Positions 1-8,421 of a stretch of 48,847 nucleotides of DNA are shown here, in pieces. This DNA comes from Gammaproteobacteria bacterium (lineage in GTDB: Bacteria; Pseudomonadota; Gammaproteobacteria; Eutrophobiales; Eutrophobiaceae), in NCBI GenBank assembly GCA_016179185.1, contig JACORW010000081.1:1-48847 (forward strand), given 5' to 3'. The notes below the pieces were generated by a model. It made no database searches. It was not told where the DNA came from and saw only the letters and a program-made list of their open reading frames with translations. Positions within the stretch are counted from its first letter, which is position 1. Each line of letters starts with the position of its first letter. A program made the translations under genes and the position numbers.

Positions 1-1
1 G

Positions 2-985
2 CCGCAGCAGCAGGTGCGCGGCCTCGATCACGACGTTTCCTACCGTGCCGTTGCCGACGGCGCGCTGGATGTCATCGATCTGTACTCCACGGACGCGGAG
101 ATCCTCCGCTTCGACCTGCGCGCGCTGGCCGATGATCGCGGATTCTTCCCGCGCTATGAGGCGGTACTGCTGTATCGGCTGGATCTTGACCGGCGGGTGC
201 CGGGGGCGCTGCGGGCGATGGCGCGCTTGCAGGGGCGGATCGACCTGGACAGCATGATCCGGATGAATGCCGCGGCGCGCATTGACGGCGCCGCCGAAAC
301 GAACGTGGCTGCGGAATTTCTGCTCGCTGAGCTGGGCGTTCAGCCCGTGCTGACCGCCGACACCCGCGCCGGCCGTCTGCTGCGCACCACGCGCGATCAC
401 CTGGTGCTGGTGGCATTGTCCCTGGGCGCGGCGATCCTGGTCGCGGTGCCGCTGGGCGTATGGGCCGCACGGCACGAACCCGCGGCGCGCTGGGTCCTCG
501 GCGCAACCGGCGCCGTGCAGACCGTTCCGGCGCTGGCGCTGCTGGTGTTCCTTATTCCAGTCCTGGGGATCGGTTTCGCGCCGGCGGTGGTGGCGCTGTT
601 TCTGTACAGCCTGCTGCCCATCGTGCGCAATACCTACGCCGGCCTGCGCGACATCCCGGCCCCGATTCGCGAGTCCGCCGTGGCGCTTGGGCTGCCAACC
701 CTCGCGCGCCTGCGTGCCATCGAATTGCCGCTCGCGCTGCGCGGCATTCTGGCGGGCATCAAGACGGCGGCGGTCATCAACGTGGGCACGGCGACTTTGG
801 GCGCACTCATCGGCGCCGGCGGCTATGGCCAGCCGATCCTGAGCGGCATCCGGCGCGACGACTTCGGCTTGATCCTCGAGGGTGCCGTTCCGGCCGCGTT
901 GCTGGCGCTGGCGGTGCAGGCGCTGTTCGATGTGCTGGAATGGCGGGCGATCCCCCGCGGACTCCGCTTCCGGGCCATTCGCTGA
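2..985 (+). CDS. Glycine betaine/choline-type ABC transporter, substrate-binding plus permease fusion (5' truncated)
   Basis: The reading frame is open to the left edge, so the N-terminus is missing and the GTG at 14 is probably internal. The visible first 115 or so residues resemble the C-terminal lobe of an OpuAC/ProX-like substrate-binding domain (DVIDLYSTDAEI, then LRALADDRGFFP). The rest is a BPD_transp_1 permease of the OpuB/ProW type, with several hydrophobic helices and the EAA-like loop around ESAVALGLPTLARLRAIELP, ending in GALIGAGGYGQPI. The protein should import a quaternary amine osmolyte together with an ATPase that would lie outside the window. The binding domain precedes the permease, which is the reverse of the common OpuABC order. 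The family is clear; the substrate is inferred. Confidence 0.85.
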   Translation, partial: PQQQVRGLDHDVSYRAVADGALDVIDLYSTDAEILRFDLRALADDRGFFPRYEAVLLYRLDLDRRVPGALRAMARLQGRIDLDSMIRMNAAARIDGAAETNVAAEFLLAELGVQPVLTADTRAGRLLRTTRDHLVLVALSLGAAILVAVPLGVWAARHEPAARWVLGATGAVQTVPALALLVFLIPVLGIGFAPAVVALFLYSLLPIVRNTYAGLRDIPAPIRESAVALGLPTLARLRAIELPLALRGILAGIKTAAVINVGTATLGALIGAGGYGQPILSGIRRDDFGLILEGAVPAALLALAVQALFDVLEWRAIPRGLRFRAIR

Positions 986-1004
986 CTGCCCGCGCCGGGG
1001 CATA

Positions 1005-1631
1005 TCAGCCCGAGGGCTGTGCCATCACCTGCTCGGTGGCGCGGCGGCGGCGATCCACGATGCGCATGAATTCATGCGCCACGCGCGGGACGTGTTCAAA
1101 GTAGTGCGACAGCGCATTGTATTCGGCGCGCAGCAATTCCGTCGCGTCAATGGCCCGCACCGACGCCGTGCGAATGCCGCCCTGGAAGTAGCCCATCTCG
1201 CCGATGGGTTCCGGCGGGCCGACGTTGGCGATATGAATGTGCTTCCCGTCGAGCGTGGTCCGGTAGACCTCCACCTGGCCCTTGGCAATCACAAACAGTG
1301 TGGGGTCGGGTTCGTCCTGGACGATGAACTGTGTTCCGGGTGGAACGGACACCTCGGAGAAGCGCTGGCTGATGGCGGCAAGTTCCATTTCCGACAGCGT
1401 GGAAAACACCGGGCAGCGCCGCAACCGATCCACCCGCTGGTGCCGGATGGCGGTTTCCAGCTCGTCCCTGGAGACGTCTCCATTCTGGAACAGGATCTCG
1501 CCCAGGGGTCGGGGCTTGTCACCCCGCTTCAGTTCCTGTCCCTGTTTTTTGACGGCGTTTTGCAGCACCGGGCGCGAAACCACGAGGTATTCGCCCAGGC
1601 GTTTTGTGTCCTGTTTATCGCTGTCCTGCAT
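1005..1631 (-). CDS. MshEN-like plus cyclic-nucleotide-binding domain protein
   Basis: A soluble 208-residue protein. Residues 11-64 contain two repeats of the pattern RLGxxL...LxxAxxxQ and LGEILxxNGxVSxDELExAxxxQ, which resembles the MshEN/type II secretion ATPase N-terminal module that binds c-di-GMP in known members. Residues 70-170 form a cNMP-binding (Crp-like) beta-roll, seen in PVFSTLSEMELAAIS, PPGTQFIVQDE, LFVIAKGQVEVYR and PIGEMGYFQGG. There is no DNA-binding helix-turn-helix, so it is probably a sensor or adaptor rather than a transcription factor. It lies 60 nt downstream of the FimX-like gene on the same strand and is probably cotranscribed with it. The domain calls come from motif reading; ligand identity is inference. 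Confidence 0.8.
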   Translation of the reverse strand: MQDSDKQDTKRLGEYLVVSRPVLQNAVKKQGQELKRGDKPRPLGEILFQNGDVSRDELETAIRHQRVDRLRRCPVFSTLSEMELAAISQRFSEVSVPPGTQFIVQDEPDPTLFVIAKGQVEVYRTTLDGKHIHIANVGPPEPIGEMGYFQGGIRTASVRAIDATELLRAEYNALSHYFEHVPRVAHEFMRIVDRRRRATEQVMAQPSG

Positions 1632-1691
1632 GCCTCGTATCCTCGAAAAACGGCGGTGCGCCGAATAACTATGCCAGAAACTCCGGCATTT

Positions 1692-4160
1692 TCAGACTAA
1701 TTCCATCGTATGAACACCGGAAACTTCATCCAGTTCCGGGATCGGCTCGCCTACGAACCGGCCCATCGCAAGATCCGCCCCCAGCCCAATCGCTTCCGTC
1801 AGCGACATGGAGTCCTGAATGTCATCCACCAGGATGCGCCGCCCTTTGGCGCGGAGCCGCTCCAGCAGTGGCGCAGGCCCGGATCCCGTCCCGGGACGAT
1901 TGTTTGCCAGCGCCTTCAGTTGCACAAAGTGCATGAGTACCAGGTCGAATTCCCCCGCCACGCCTGCTGCCTGTATGACGCCTTCGTCATGCAACTGACC
2001 CAGTGCGAACCTGAATCCGTGCGACTTGTGCAGATAGGCCATCAGCGCGCCGACCGGTTTTTCCCGCTCCAGAAAGTCGGCTGCCGCCAGTTCCAGCCCG
2101 ATACATCGGCCCGGCTGGCGGTTGTCAAAGCCGGCCAGCAGTTTCCGCAGCCAGTTGAACAATCCGGGATCCGCCAGTGACGCCCCGCTGAGGCGCAGCA
2201 GGAACAGATACCGGTCCTTTGGCTGTCGCACCACACGGCCAATGGTCTCACGCAGTTGCCAGCGGTCGATGAACTGGCGCAGCGCCGGCGCCGTGGCCGT
2301 GCCGTAAATCGCTTCCTCCCCGGTGACCTGGCCGGTCTTTTCCACGATTTGCAGACCGATGCGGTAGATATCCCGGCCGGTCGTCTGCTCCGCGTCGGTC
2401 AGGGAAATGACCGGAGAAAACAGTTGCGTCACGCGGTTGTCGTTGAAAGCCCACTTGATCGCGAGCGCTTCCGGGCTGAGCGCGCTTTCATCCAGTTGCA
2501 AATCGTTGGGTGCCTTCGCCGCGGGCGCGGCTGCCGGCGGGATGGCCTTCGCGGGCACGGATGCAGCCGGCGCGGGCGTCAGGGGAGCGGGCCTGGAAAC
2601 CACGGGTTTCGTCACCGCCGGGGGCGCAACCCGTGATACGGCCGCAGGCCTGATTGCAGGCGTGGGGGCCGCCGCGGACTTCGGTTGCGGCGGTGCGGCC
2701 GCAGGGGTGGTCAACGGGGTTTCCGGCGCGGCCGGGGGCTTCTGTGCGGTTGGGGGCGCGCCCCTCGACAATGGCGGCGCAACGCCCGCGCTCTTCGCCG
2801 CAGGGGTTGCCGTGGCCCCCGGAATAGGTTCCCTGCGCGGTGCAACGGAAGGCCCCTCCGCCTTTGCAGCAGAAGACGGTTGCGGGGCACGGACTGGTTT
2901 AGGCGGCGCTGCCGCCGGGGCCGGTTGACGCGCAACGGGCGCGGGCGCCGGCTGCGCGGGCTTCGGCGGTTCGGCACGAACTGATTTCGCCGGGGGCAGG
3001 GCCGGCGGGGCGAGTACCGTCTTTTTCGGGGGCGGCACCGCCGGTTCAACGGAGGCGGGTACCGCGGTCCACTCCGGCGCCGGCTCGGGAACGGTCAGCG
3101 TCGCCTCGGGGATTTCTTCGATAGCCGATTCCAGCGCCGGGGGCGGGGTTGCCACAACCGGGACCGGGATCGGTTCCGGTTCGGGAAGGGGCTCCGGTAT
3201 GGGCTCGGGGATGCAGAGGTCCTCGTCGAACGAAGTTGCCTTGGGTATATGGATATGGAAGGAGTTCCTGTCCTGAATGCCCGCCATCAACACGCAGTCC
3301 CGGGCAGTCTGCAGCAGCGCCTCTGCTGATCGCCCGAATTTGGGCACCGGGACAACGCCGATGCTGACCGTAAAACGCAGTTTCTTTTCCTCGAAGCGAT
3401 AGGGATTTTCCTGGAGATGGGCGCATAACTCGGCCATTATTTTGTTTAATGCCTCGAACGAACCGGGCGCGTTGATCAACAGCGACACGGATTGATCGCT
3501 CAGGCGGGTGATGTGCGGATCGGTCTGCGCGGCCTTGAAGAATTCGTAGCACAGCTTCGCCAGGTGGCGGACGAGGTTGTCGCGAATGATGACGCCAAAC
3601 CGCTCCTCCAGGGTTGCGTGCTCATCCAAGTCCACGAGCAGAAGGATCCGATCCGCTTCGATGCCCCGCTCGCCGCCATGCTCCAGTTCCTGATAAAACA
3701 GGGCCTTGTTGAAGGCGCGGTTGTGGCTGGTCTGCTCCGACAACCGCGCGCGTTCGGCGCGATGTTTCTCCACCGCGGCAACCAGTGAATCCCTGAGCTG
3801 CTGTTTGTCGAATTTTTCCTTGCGCAGGTAGTCGTAGACCCCGGCGCGCAGTGCGCGCACGGCGATCTCTTCGTTGCCGGCGCCGGTCATCATGACCGTG
3901 GCGGGGAAGTGGCGCTTGGCCCGATGCGCCTGCAGGATGTCGAGGCCGGTGACGTTATGAATGCACAGGTAGTAATCGAGGATCAGCGCGTCGTACCGGG
4001 ACCAGTCGAAATCGTCTCCGGGCGCGCCGCGTGCGACGGGGTCGTACTCTTCCACTTCGGTGCCGGGGAACAGCTTGCCCAGATAGACCCTGAGCAGGCC
4101 GCGGAAGTCGGCGTCATCATCGAGGATCAGGATGCGCTTTGGAGTGTTGGCTTCACTCAT
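1692..4160 (-). CDS. FimX-like response regulator: REC, degenerate GGDEF, Pro/Ala linker, degenerate EAL
   Basis: An 822-residue protein. Residues 8-130 form a receiver domain with acidic pocket D14-D16, phosphoacceptor D62 in LILDYYL, T92, and a lysine near 114. Residues about 148-275 have the GGDEF fold, but the signature position reads RLSDQS, so cyclase activity is unlikely. Residues about 285-555 are a Pro/Ala-rich linker. Residues about 560-815 resemble an EAL domain (VTQLFSPVISL, LVDDIQDSMSLTEAIGLGAD, GRFVGEPIPE) but lack EAL, DDFG and the KID-type catalytic residues. The architecture resembles FimX-type c-di-GMP receptors that control type IV pili. AAGGG lies 6 nt before the ATG. Pilus control is inferred; the non-catalytic state follows from the visible residues. 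Confidence 0.85.
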   Translation of the reverse strand: MSEANTPKRILILDDDADFRGLLRVYLGKLFPGTEVEEYDPVARGAPGDDFDWSRYDALILDYYLCIHNVTGLDILQAHRAKRHFPATVMMTGAGNEEIAVRALRAGVYDYLRKEKFDKQQLRDSLVAAVEKHRAERARLSEQTSHNRAFNKALFYQELEHGGERGIEADRILLLVDLDEHATLEERFGVIIRDNLVRHLAKLCYEFFKAAQTDPHITRLSDQSVSLLINAPGSFEALNKIMAELCAHLQENPYRFEEKKLRFTVSIGVVPVPKFGRSAEALLQTARDCVLMAGIQDRNSFHIHIPKATSFDEDLCIPEPIPEPLPEPEPIPVPVVATPPPALESAIEEIPEATLTVPEPAPEWTAVPASVEPAVPPPKKTVLAPPALPPAKSVRAEPPKPAQPAPAPVARQPAPAAAPPKPVRAPQPSSAAKAEGPSVAPRREPIPGATATPAAKSAGVAPPLSRGAPPTAQKPPAAPETPLTTPAAAPPQPKSAAAPTPAIRPAAVSRVAPPAVTKPVVSRPAPLTPAPAASVPAKAIPPAAAPAAKAPNDLQLDESALSPEALAIKWAFNDNRVTQLFSPVISLTDAEQTTGRDIYRIGLQIVEKTGQVTGEEAIYGTATAPALRQFIDRWQLRETIGRVVRQPKDRYLFLLRLSGASLADPGLFNWLRKLLAGFDNRQPGRCIGLELAAADFLEREKPVGALMAYLHKSHGFRFALGQLHDEGVIQAAGVAGEFDLVLMHFVQLKALANNRPGTGSGPAPLLERLRAKGRRILVDDIQDSMSLTEAIGLGADLAMGRFVGEPIPELDEVSGVHTMELV

Positions 4161-4366
4161 CGAATGCCCTTGGCTGAATCGTTGGCGAATTTGGCTGAAG
4201 CAATTTGCCGGCCAGGATGCTGTATTGTCGCGCGCTTCCTGCCAAGTCGCTGATGCTACGACAATTTCCGAAAATAAAAGCGGACTTTCAGTGACTTACA
4301 TCACGGATTGACGCTAATACTATAGGCGCTTCACCGGGCCATTGTCACTCGGGAGAGACAGGCAGA
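4161..4366. other. Upstream region of the FimX-like gene
   Basis: A non-coding interval between the start of the leftward FimX-like gene and the terminator of the leftward phasin gene. It must hold the promoter of the FimX-like gene. I see no convincing -35/-10 pair, sigma-54 box or operator. Short AT-rich stretches lie around 4255-4325. Confidence 0.4.
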
Positions 4367-4396
4367 AAAGAAAAAGCCGCCCTTGTGGGGCGGCTT
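4367..4396 (-). terminator. Rho-independent terminator of the phasin gene
   Basis: A 9-bp perfect stem, AAGCCGCCC at 4374-4382 with its complement at 4388-4396, and a 5-nt loop. Read on the minus strand it is followed by TTTTTCTTTTC. It lies about 55 nt past the phasin stop codon and has the orientation expected to end that transcript. Confidence 0.9.
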
Positions 4397-4449
4397 AAGT
4401 TGATTCCGCTTTGTCCTCGCCGGAAGGCGAAACGCCGCGGAGGGGGAGA

Positions 4450-4764
4450 TCAATTGGTTTTCAGGGCGTCCTTGAAGATGCGTTGTGCCTGGGTGGTGTA
4501 GCTGTTGCCGAGCTCATACACCGTGCGGAAGTCTTCCGCGGTGCGCTCGCCCAACTGCCGCAGGCTTTCCGCGTAGCTGGTCACGTAGCCCTGGAAGCCC
4601 TCGACGTCCTTGATGGACGCGACGGCCTTGAGCTGCTCGATACTCACCTTCGCGGTCTCCTCGATGCGCTTCAATTGCAAGTTCAGGATCTTCTCGACGT
4701 TTGCTACGGCCAGCGCGTTCAGTTCCTGTACCGGTGCCATATACTTCTCAACTTGTGCGTTCAT
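4450..4764 (-). CDS. Phasin family protein
   Basis: A 104-residue, mostly helical and amphipathic protein of the Phasin_2 type. It begins MNAQVEKYMAPVQELNALAV and continues with the typical heptad-like NVEKILNLQLKRIEET and GFQGYVTSYAESLRQL. Phasins coat polyhydroxyalkanoate granules or act as small chaperone-like proteins. No PHA synthase, thiolase or depolymerase is in the window. GGAGGA lies 6 nt before the ATG, and a strong terminator follows. The AT-rich 4765-4908 interval separates it from the divergent amidohydrolase and presumably carries both promoters. The family call is secure; the link to PHA is not shown here. Confidence 0.88.
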   Translation of the reverse strand: MNAQVEKYMAPVQELNALAVANVEKILNLQLKRIEETAKVSIEQLKAVASIKDVEGFQGYVTSYAESLRQLGERTAEDFRTVYELGNSYTTQAQRIFKDALKTN

Positions 4765-4908
4765 GTTTCATCCTCCGATTTGGGGGTGTCTGGGGATTTG
4801 TTGCGGTGCATCATACGCAGGAAAATGGTGCAGCGCAACATATCTTTCATGAATTATCTCTATTGATAACATAAAAGTAATAGGGTTCACATTTTCACTT
4901 GTAACTAT

Positions 4909-6660
4909 ATGATTCCTAATGATTTACATCGACCTCCTGAACGTGGACATGTTTCAGTTGACCGGAAAGTGACGCTGATCCGCCCGGCCCGGTCTCTGGT
5001 GCTGGGGCTGATTCTGGCGGTTCCCGAGATTGCAGCGGCAGGCGTCACCCTGGTGCTCCACGGCGGCGCCATCTACACCGCTGACCCGACGCGCCCCTGG
5101 GCGGAGGCCCTGGCAGTCAGCGACGGAGCGCTCGCATTCGTGGGGGCCGGCGCGGAGGCACGGGCGATTGCCGGCGCAGATACCCGCATCATCGATCTGG
5201 CCGGGCGTATGGTGGTTCCGGGGTTTCACGACGCCCACGTGCATCCGATTTCCTCGGCGTTGTCCACCTGCACCCTGCTGGATGTCCGCCCGGTGGAAGC
5301 GCTGCTGGCGACCATAGGGGAGTGTGCCGACAAGGTGGCGCCGGGCGAGTGGGTGTACGGATCCGGGTTTGATCTCAGCCTGTTCGCGAGCGGCAATGCG
5401 CCCAAGGCCCTGCTGGATGAAATCGTGCCCGACAAGCCGGTGTTTCTGACCGCGTCGGACGGTCACAACGCGTGGGTGAATTCGACCGCGCTCCGGCGCG
5501 CAGGCGTTACAAAAGACACGCCCAATCCGCCCAAGGGTGTCTTCATGCGCGACCCGAAGACCGGCGAGCCCAGCGGCACCGTGCGCGAGACCGCGCAGGA
5601 GCCATTCACGAAACTCCTGCCGCAGCCGACCCTGGAGCAGCGCGCGCAAGCGCTGCGCACCGCGCTCGCCCATCTGAACGCCCTCGGCATCACGTCCTTC
5701 ATTGATGCCTCCGTGAGCGAGTCCGACATGCAGGCCTATCAGGCCGTGGACAGGGCCGGCGCACTGACGGCGCGCGTCGTGACCTCGCTGACTTACGGCA
5801 CGTTCTCCCGGCACCCGGGCAAGGAGTTCGATGAGGTACTGAGCCGGCGTAAACACTATGCATCGCCGCGCATCAACACCGACGCGGTGAAAATCTTCGT
5901 TGACGGCGTGCTGGAAGGAGAAACCGCCGCGCTGGTGGATCCCTATACCGGCATGGGGGAGCATCGCGGCGAGTTGAATCTTCCGCCCGATGAGCTTGAC
6001 GCGGCAGTGCTGCGCTTCGATGCGATGGGTCTGCAGGTGCACATGCATGCCATCGGGGACGCCGCGGTGCGCGCCGGCCTCGATGCCTTCGAATTCGCGG
6101 GCGGAAAAAATGGCGTCACCGACAATCGCCATCACATCTCGCACCTGCAACTGATCCATCCACAGGACCTGGCGCGCTTTGCGCAACTCAATGTCAGCGC
6201 GAACTTTCAGGCGCTGTGGGCCTACCCGGATACCTGGATCATGCAGATCAATCTGCCGGTGGTCGGTCAAGAGCGCGTCAACCGCATGTATCCCATCCGC
6301 AGTGTGCAGAAACACGGCGGCCGCATCGTCGCCGGCAGCGACTGGGACGTATCCTCGGCGAATCCGCTGGAAGAGATCGAAACCGCGCTGCGCCGCTCGG
6401 ATATCACGCGCGCCGGTGGCGCGGTATTGAATGCCGATGAGCGCGTGGATCTGGACACGATGTTGCTGGCCTTCACCCGCGAGGGCGCATGGCTGATGCA
6501 CCAAGAAGATCAGGTGGGCACGATTTCCGCCGGCAAGCGCGCCGACCTGGTGGTGCTGGACCGGAACCTGTTCAAGATCCCGCCGGAACAGATCAGCGAG
6601 GCGCGCGTGGTGATGACGATCCTGGACGGGAAATTGATCTACGAACAGCCGGAGAACTGA
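4909..6660 (+). CDS. Exported YtcJ-like amidohydrolase (Amidohydrolase_3)
   Basis: A metal-dependent hydrolase of the YtcJ/N-substituted formamide deformylase group. It shows the N-terminal beta-sandwich ([11 protein letters not shown]), the HxH metal motif in [10 protein letters not shown] at about residues 105-113, further histidines in MHAIGDAAV and HHISHLQL, and the late aspartate in [13 protein letters not shown] hydrophobic stretch at about 29-44 followed by AAAG looks like a signal peptide with an n-region. The ATG at 4909 has no good ribosome site, and in-frame GTG codons just before the signal peptide are possible starts. Substrates in this family are very diverse, so none is assigned. 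It is divergent from the phasin and convergent with the phosphoribosyltransferase. Confidence 0.85.
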   Translation: MIPNDLHRPPERGHVSVDRKVTLIRPARSLVLGLILAVPEIAAAGVTLVLHGGAIYTADPTRPWAEALAVSDGALAFVGAGAEARAIAGADTRIIDLAGRMVVPGFHDAHVHPISSALSTCTLLDVRPVEALLATIGECADKVAPGEWVYGSGFDLSLFASGNAPKALLDEIVPDKPVFLTASDGHNAWVNSTALRRAGVTKDTPNPPKGVFMRDPKTGEPSGTVRETAQEPFTKLLPQPTLEQRAQALRTALAHLNALGITSFIDASVSESDMQAYQAVDRAGALTARVVTSLTYGTFSRHPGKEFDEVLSRRKHYASPRINTDAVKIFVDGVLEGETAALVDPYTGMGEHRGELNLPPDELDAAVLRFDAMGLQVHMHAIGDAAVRAGLDAFEFAGGKNGVTDNRHHISHLQLIHPQDLARFAQLNVSANFQALWAYPDTWIMQINLPVVGQERVNRMYPIRSVQKHGGRIVAGSDWDVSSANPLEEIETALRRSDITRAGGAVLNADERVDLDTMLLAFTREGAWLMHQEDQVGTISAGKRADLVVLDRNLFKIPPEQISEARVVMTILDGKLIYEQPEN

Positions 6661-6667
6661 CGGAGCC

Positions 6668-6776
6668 ACAAGCGACACGTCACAAGACGACAGCTACAAG
6701 CTACAAGCCACAAGCAACAAGGAAGGAACGAACTCAATCTGTTTTACTTGTCGCTTGTAGCTTGTGGCTTGTTGCT
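6668..6776. repeat. Inverted repeat of 7-nt-spaced ACAAG words at a convergent junction
   Basis: On the + strand ACAAG or a one-base variant starts at 6668, 6675, 6682, 6689, 6696, 6703, 6710 and 6717, an exact 7-nt period. The complementary word CTTGT starts at 6747, 6754, 6761 and 6768, also with a period of 7. The two arms can pair over about 31 nt with four mismatches, enclosing a loop of about 25 nt. The element lies between two converging genes and could end transcription from both sides. The last codons of the leftward phosphoribosyltransferase are read from its right arm. Confidence 0.8.
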
Positions 6777-7337
6777 GCTTTCCAGGTGCAGCCTGTCGAG
6801 GAACGGCGTCAGGTCGGGTTTGCGTGCGATCTCCTGCGCCGTCAGCCCCGCAAGTTCGTGCGGAAATACCAGCCAGGTGTCCGTTTCGTGCAGATAATAA
6901 TCGGGCCGCAGGGCGGTTGTATTGCGCCCGGGCTTGAACCAGGGGCAGGCGATGCGGATTTCCCGCGGACAGCGCTCATCGAGCCGGAACCGGAGCCTGC
7001 CGAGCAGGGCCTCGAGGCTGACGCCGGTGTCGAATACGTCATCCACAATCAGCAGGCGCGAATCGGCGTCCACCGCATCCGCCACAAGATCCAGCCCGGT
7101 CACCTCCACCTCGCCGCGCCGCTCATCAATGCCGCGATAGGCGCAGGTCTTGACCGGCACATGGCGCGCGCCGCAACCTCGCACGTCGAGATACTCCTGC
7201 ACAGCGATGGCCACCGGGGTGCCGCCGCGCCACACCCCTACGATCAGATCGGGACGGTAGCCGGACGCGTACACCCGCTCCGCCAGCAGGAAGGAATCCG
7301 CGAGCAATTGTCCTGCGCTGATGAATATTTTTTCCAT
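6744..7337 (-). CDS. Phosphoribosyltransferase (hypoxanthine/xanthine type)
   Basis: A 197-residue type I phosphoribosyltransferase. The PRPP-binding signature is LLIVDDVFDTGVSLEALL, preceded by LIVGVWRGGTPVA, which forms the pyrophosphate-contact loop. A late DYYLHETDTWLVFPHE segment fits the hood of purine enzymes related to Gpt. It should transfer a purine base to PRPP in the cytosol, but the exact base cannot be read. The C-terminal tail (about 11 residues, ending KPQATSDK) is encoded by the heptad inverted repeat and is probably not part of the conserved fold. The start codon has no clear ribosome site. Confidence 0.85.
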   Translation of the reverse strand: MEKIFISAGQLLADSFLLAERVYASGYRPDLIVGVWRGGTPVAIAVQEYLDVRGCGARHVPVKTCAYRGIDERRGEVEVTGLDLVADAVDADSRLLIVDDVFDTGVSLEALLGRLRFRLDERCPREIRIACPWFKPGRNTTALRPDYYLHETDTWLVFPHELAGLTAQEIARKPDLTPFLDRLHLESSNKPQATSDK

Positions 7338-7395
7338 CCGCAGGCGATCTTATCAGCCCGGCGACCCTGCTGCGGGCCGGGGAGACGCAGCGGCT

Positions 7396-8415
7396 TCAGG
7401 CGGCGAGGGGAAGTTGCCGGGATGTGACGCCGGACAGATGCAGCAGGGATCGGCCGAGCGCGCGCAGCAGGCCGTTTTGAATTACCTCGTCCAGGGACAG
7501 CGCACTGATTTCGGTCGGCGCACAGGCGGTCCCGGTGAGAATGCCGCGCGCAGCGGCCTGCCCGCTGCGGATCGCCGGGCCGATGCCTTCGCCGAGATCG
7601 CGCGTGGCCATGCCGGCGGCGTCGCCGGCAAGGAACGCGTTGCCGCATTGCCACGGACCACTGCCGTCGCGCAGGTAATAACTGTAGCCCGCCGGTTCCA
7701 GCGGGCGATCATCAATCATTTTATCCCTGCGCAGACGCGCAACGAGGCGCGCCCAATGTCCATGCAGGTTCTGCCCGCGTGCGCGCAACGGCCCGGACAT
7801 CGCGCCGACGCCGATATTGAGCCAGCCGCCGGCCTTCGGAACGTACCACGAGTATCCGGGCAGGCCATGATCGAAAAACCACAGGTGGCAGCGGGGATCG
7901 CGCCATTGAATCGGGTATTCCAGCTCCATGGCGGCGACCTGCAACGACGCATTGTGCGCACAAATTTCCCGGAACACCTGGCGGTAGACCGGGCAACGCG
8001 TACCCCCTGCGCCGACAAGATGGCGGCAGCGGAACGCACCGTCAACCATGAAACCGTCCCGGTCCCGATCGATCACGTGCACCTGATGCGGGATGATCGT
8101 GGCGCCGCTCCGGCGCAGCAGAAAATCATCGAACTCCAGGCGGCGCACCGAATACTGGCGCGAGGGCAGCCGGAACGTGAGGCCCTTGACGTGGATGACC
8201 AGGTGGTCGAACTCGTGCAGGCCGCGTGGATAGTCCGGGGGCGCGATTCCCAATGCGCGAAACACCGCCGGGGTCACCCAGCCCGCGCATAATTTCGTGC
8301 GCGGGAATGTCGCCTGATCCAGGACGGCCACACTGCGCCCGGCCTCGACCAGCGCCGCCGCGCATGACGACCCGGCCGGCCCGCCGCCCACGACAATGAC
8401 GTCAACCGGCTGCAC
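7396..8415 (-). CDS. FAD-dependent oxidoreductase, geranylgeranyl-reductase family
   Basis: A 339-residue flavoprotein. The N-terminal dinucleotide-binding motif is VVGGGPAGSSCAAALVEAG; KLCAGWVTP follows at the position of the family's KxCGG active loop. The second FAD motif, FLAGDAAGMATRDLGEGIG, lies near residue 270. Relatives reduce isoprenoid or acyl double bonds (ChlP, archaeal GGR) or act as FixC-type dehydrogenases. It begins 6 nt past the stop of the Cfa-like methyltransferase and is very likely in the same transcript, which suggests action on membrane lipid chains. The family is secure; the substrate is inference. Confidence 0.85.
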   Translation of the reverse strand: MQPVDVIVVGGGPAGSSCAAALVEAGRSVAVLDQATFPRTKLCAGWVTPAVFRALGIAPPDYPRGLHEFDHLVIHVKGLTFRLPSRQYSVRRLEFDDFLLRRSGATIIPHQVHVIDRDRDGFMVDGAFRCRHLVGAGGTRCPVYRQVFREICAHNASLQVAAMELEYPIQWRDPRCHLWFFDHGLPGYSWYVPKAGGWLNIGVGAMSGPLRARGQNLHGHWARLVARLRRDKMIDDRPLEPAGYSYYLRDGSGPWQCGNAFLAGDAAGMATRDLGEGIGPAIRSGQAAARGILTGTACAPTEISALSLDEVIQNGLLRALGRSLLHLSGVTSRQLPLAA

Positions 8416-8421
8416 GGCGGA

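Noticed and set aside
4954..6678. A 574-codon open frame on the minus strand across the amidohydrolase
   Set aside because: It is the antisense shadow of a GC-rich gene; its product is low-complexity and shows no domain, while the plus strand has clear amidohydrolase motifs.
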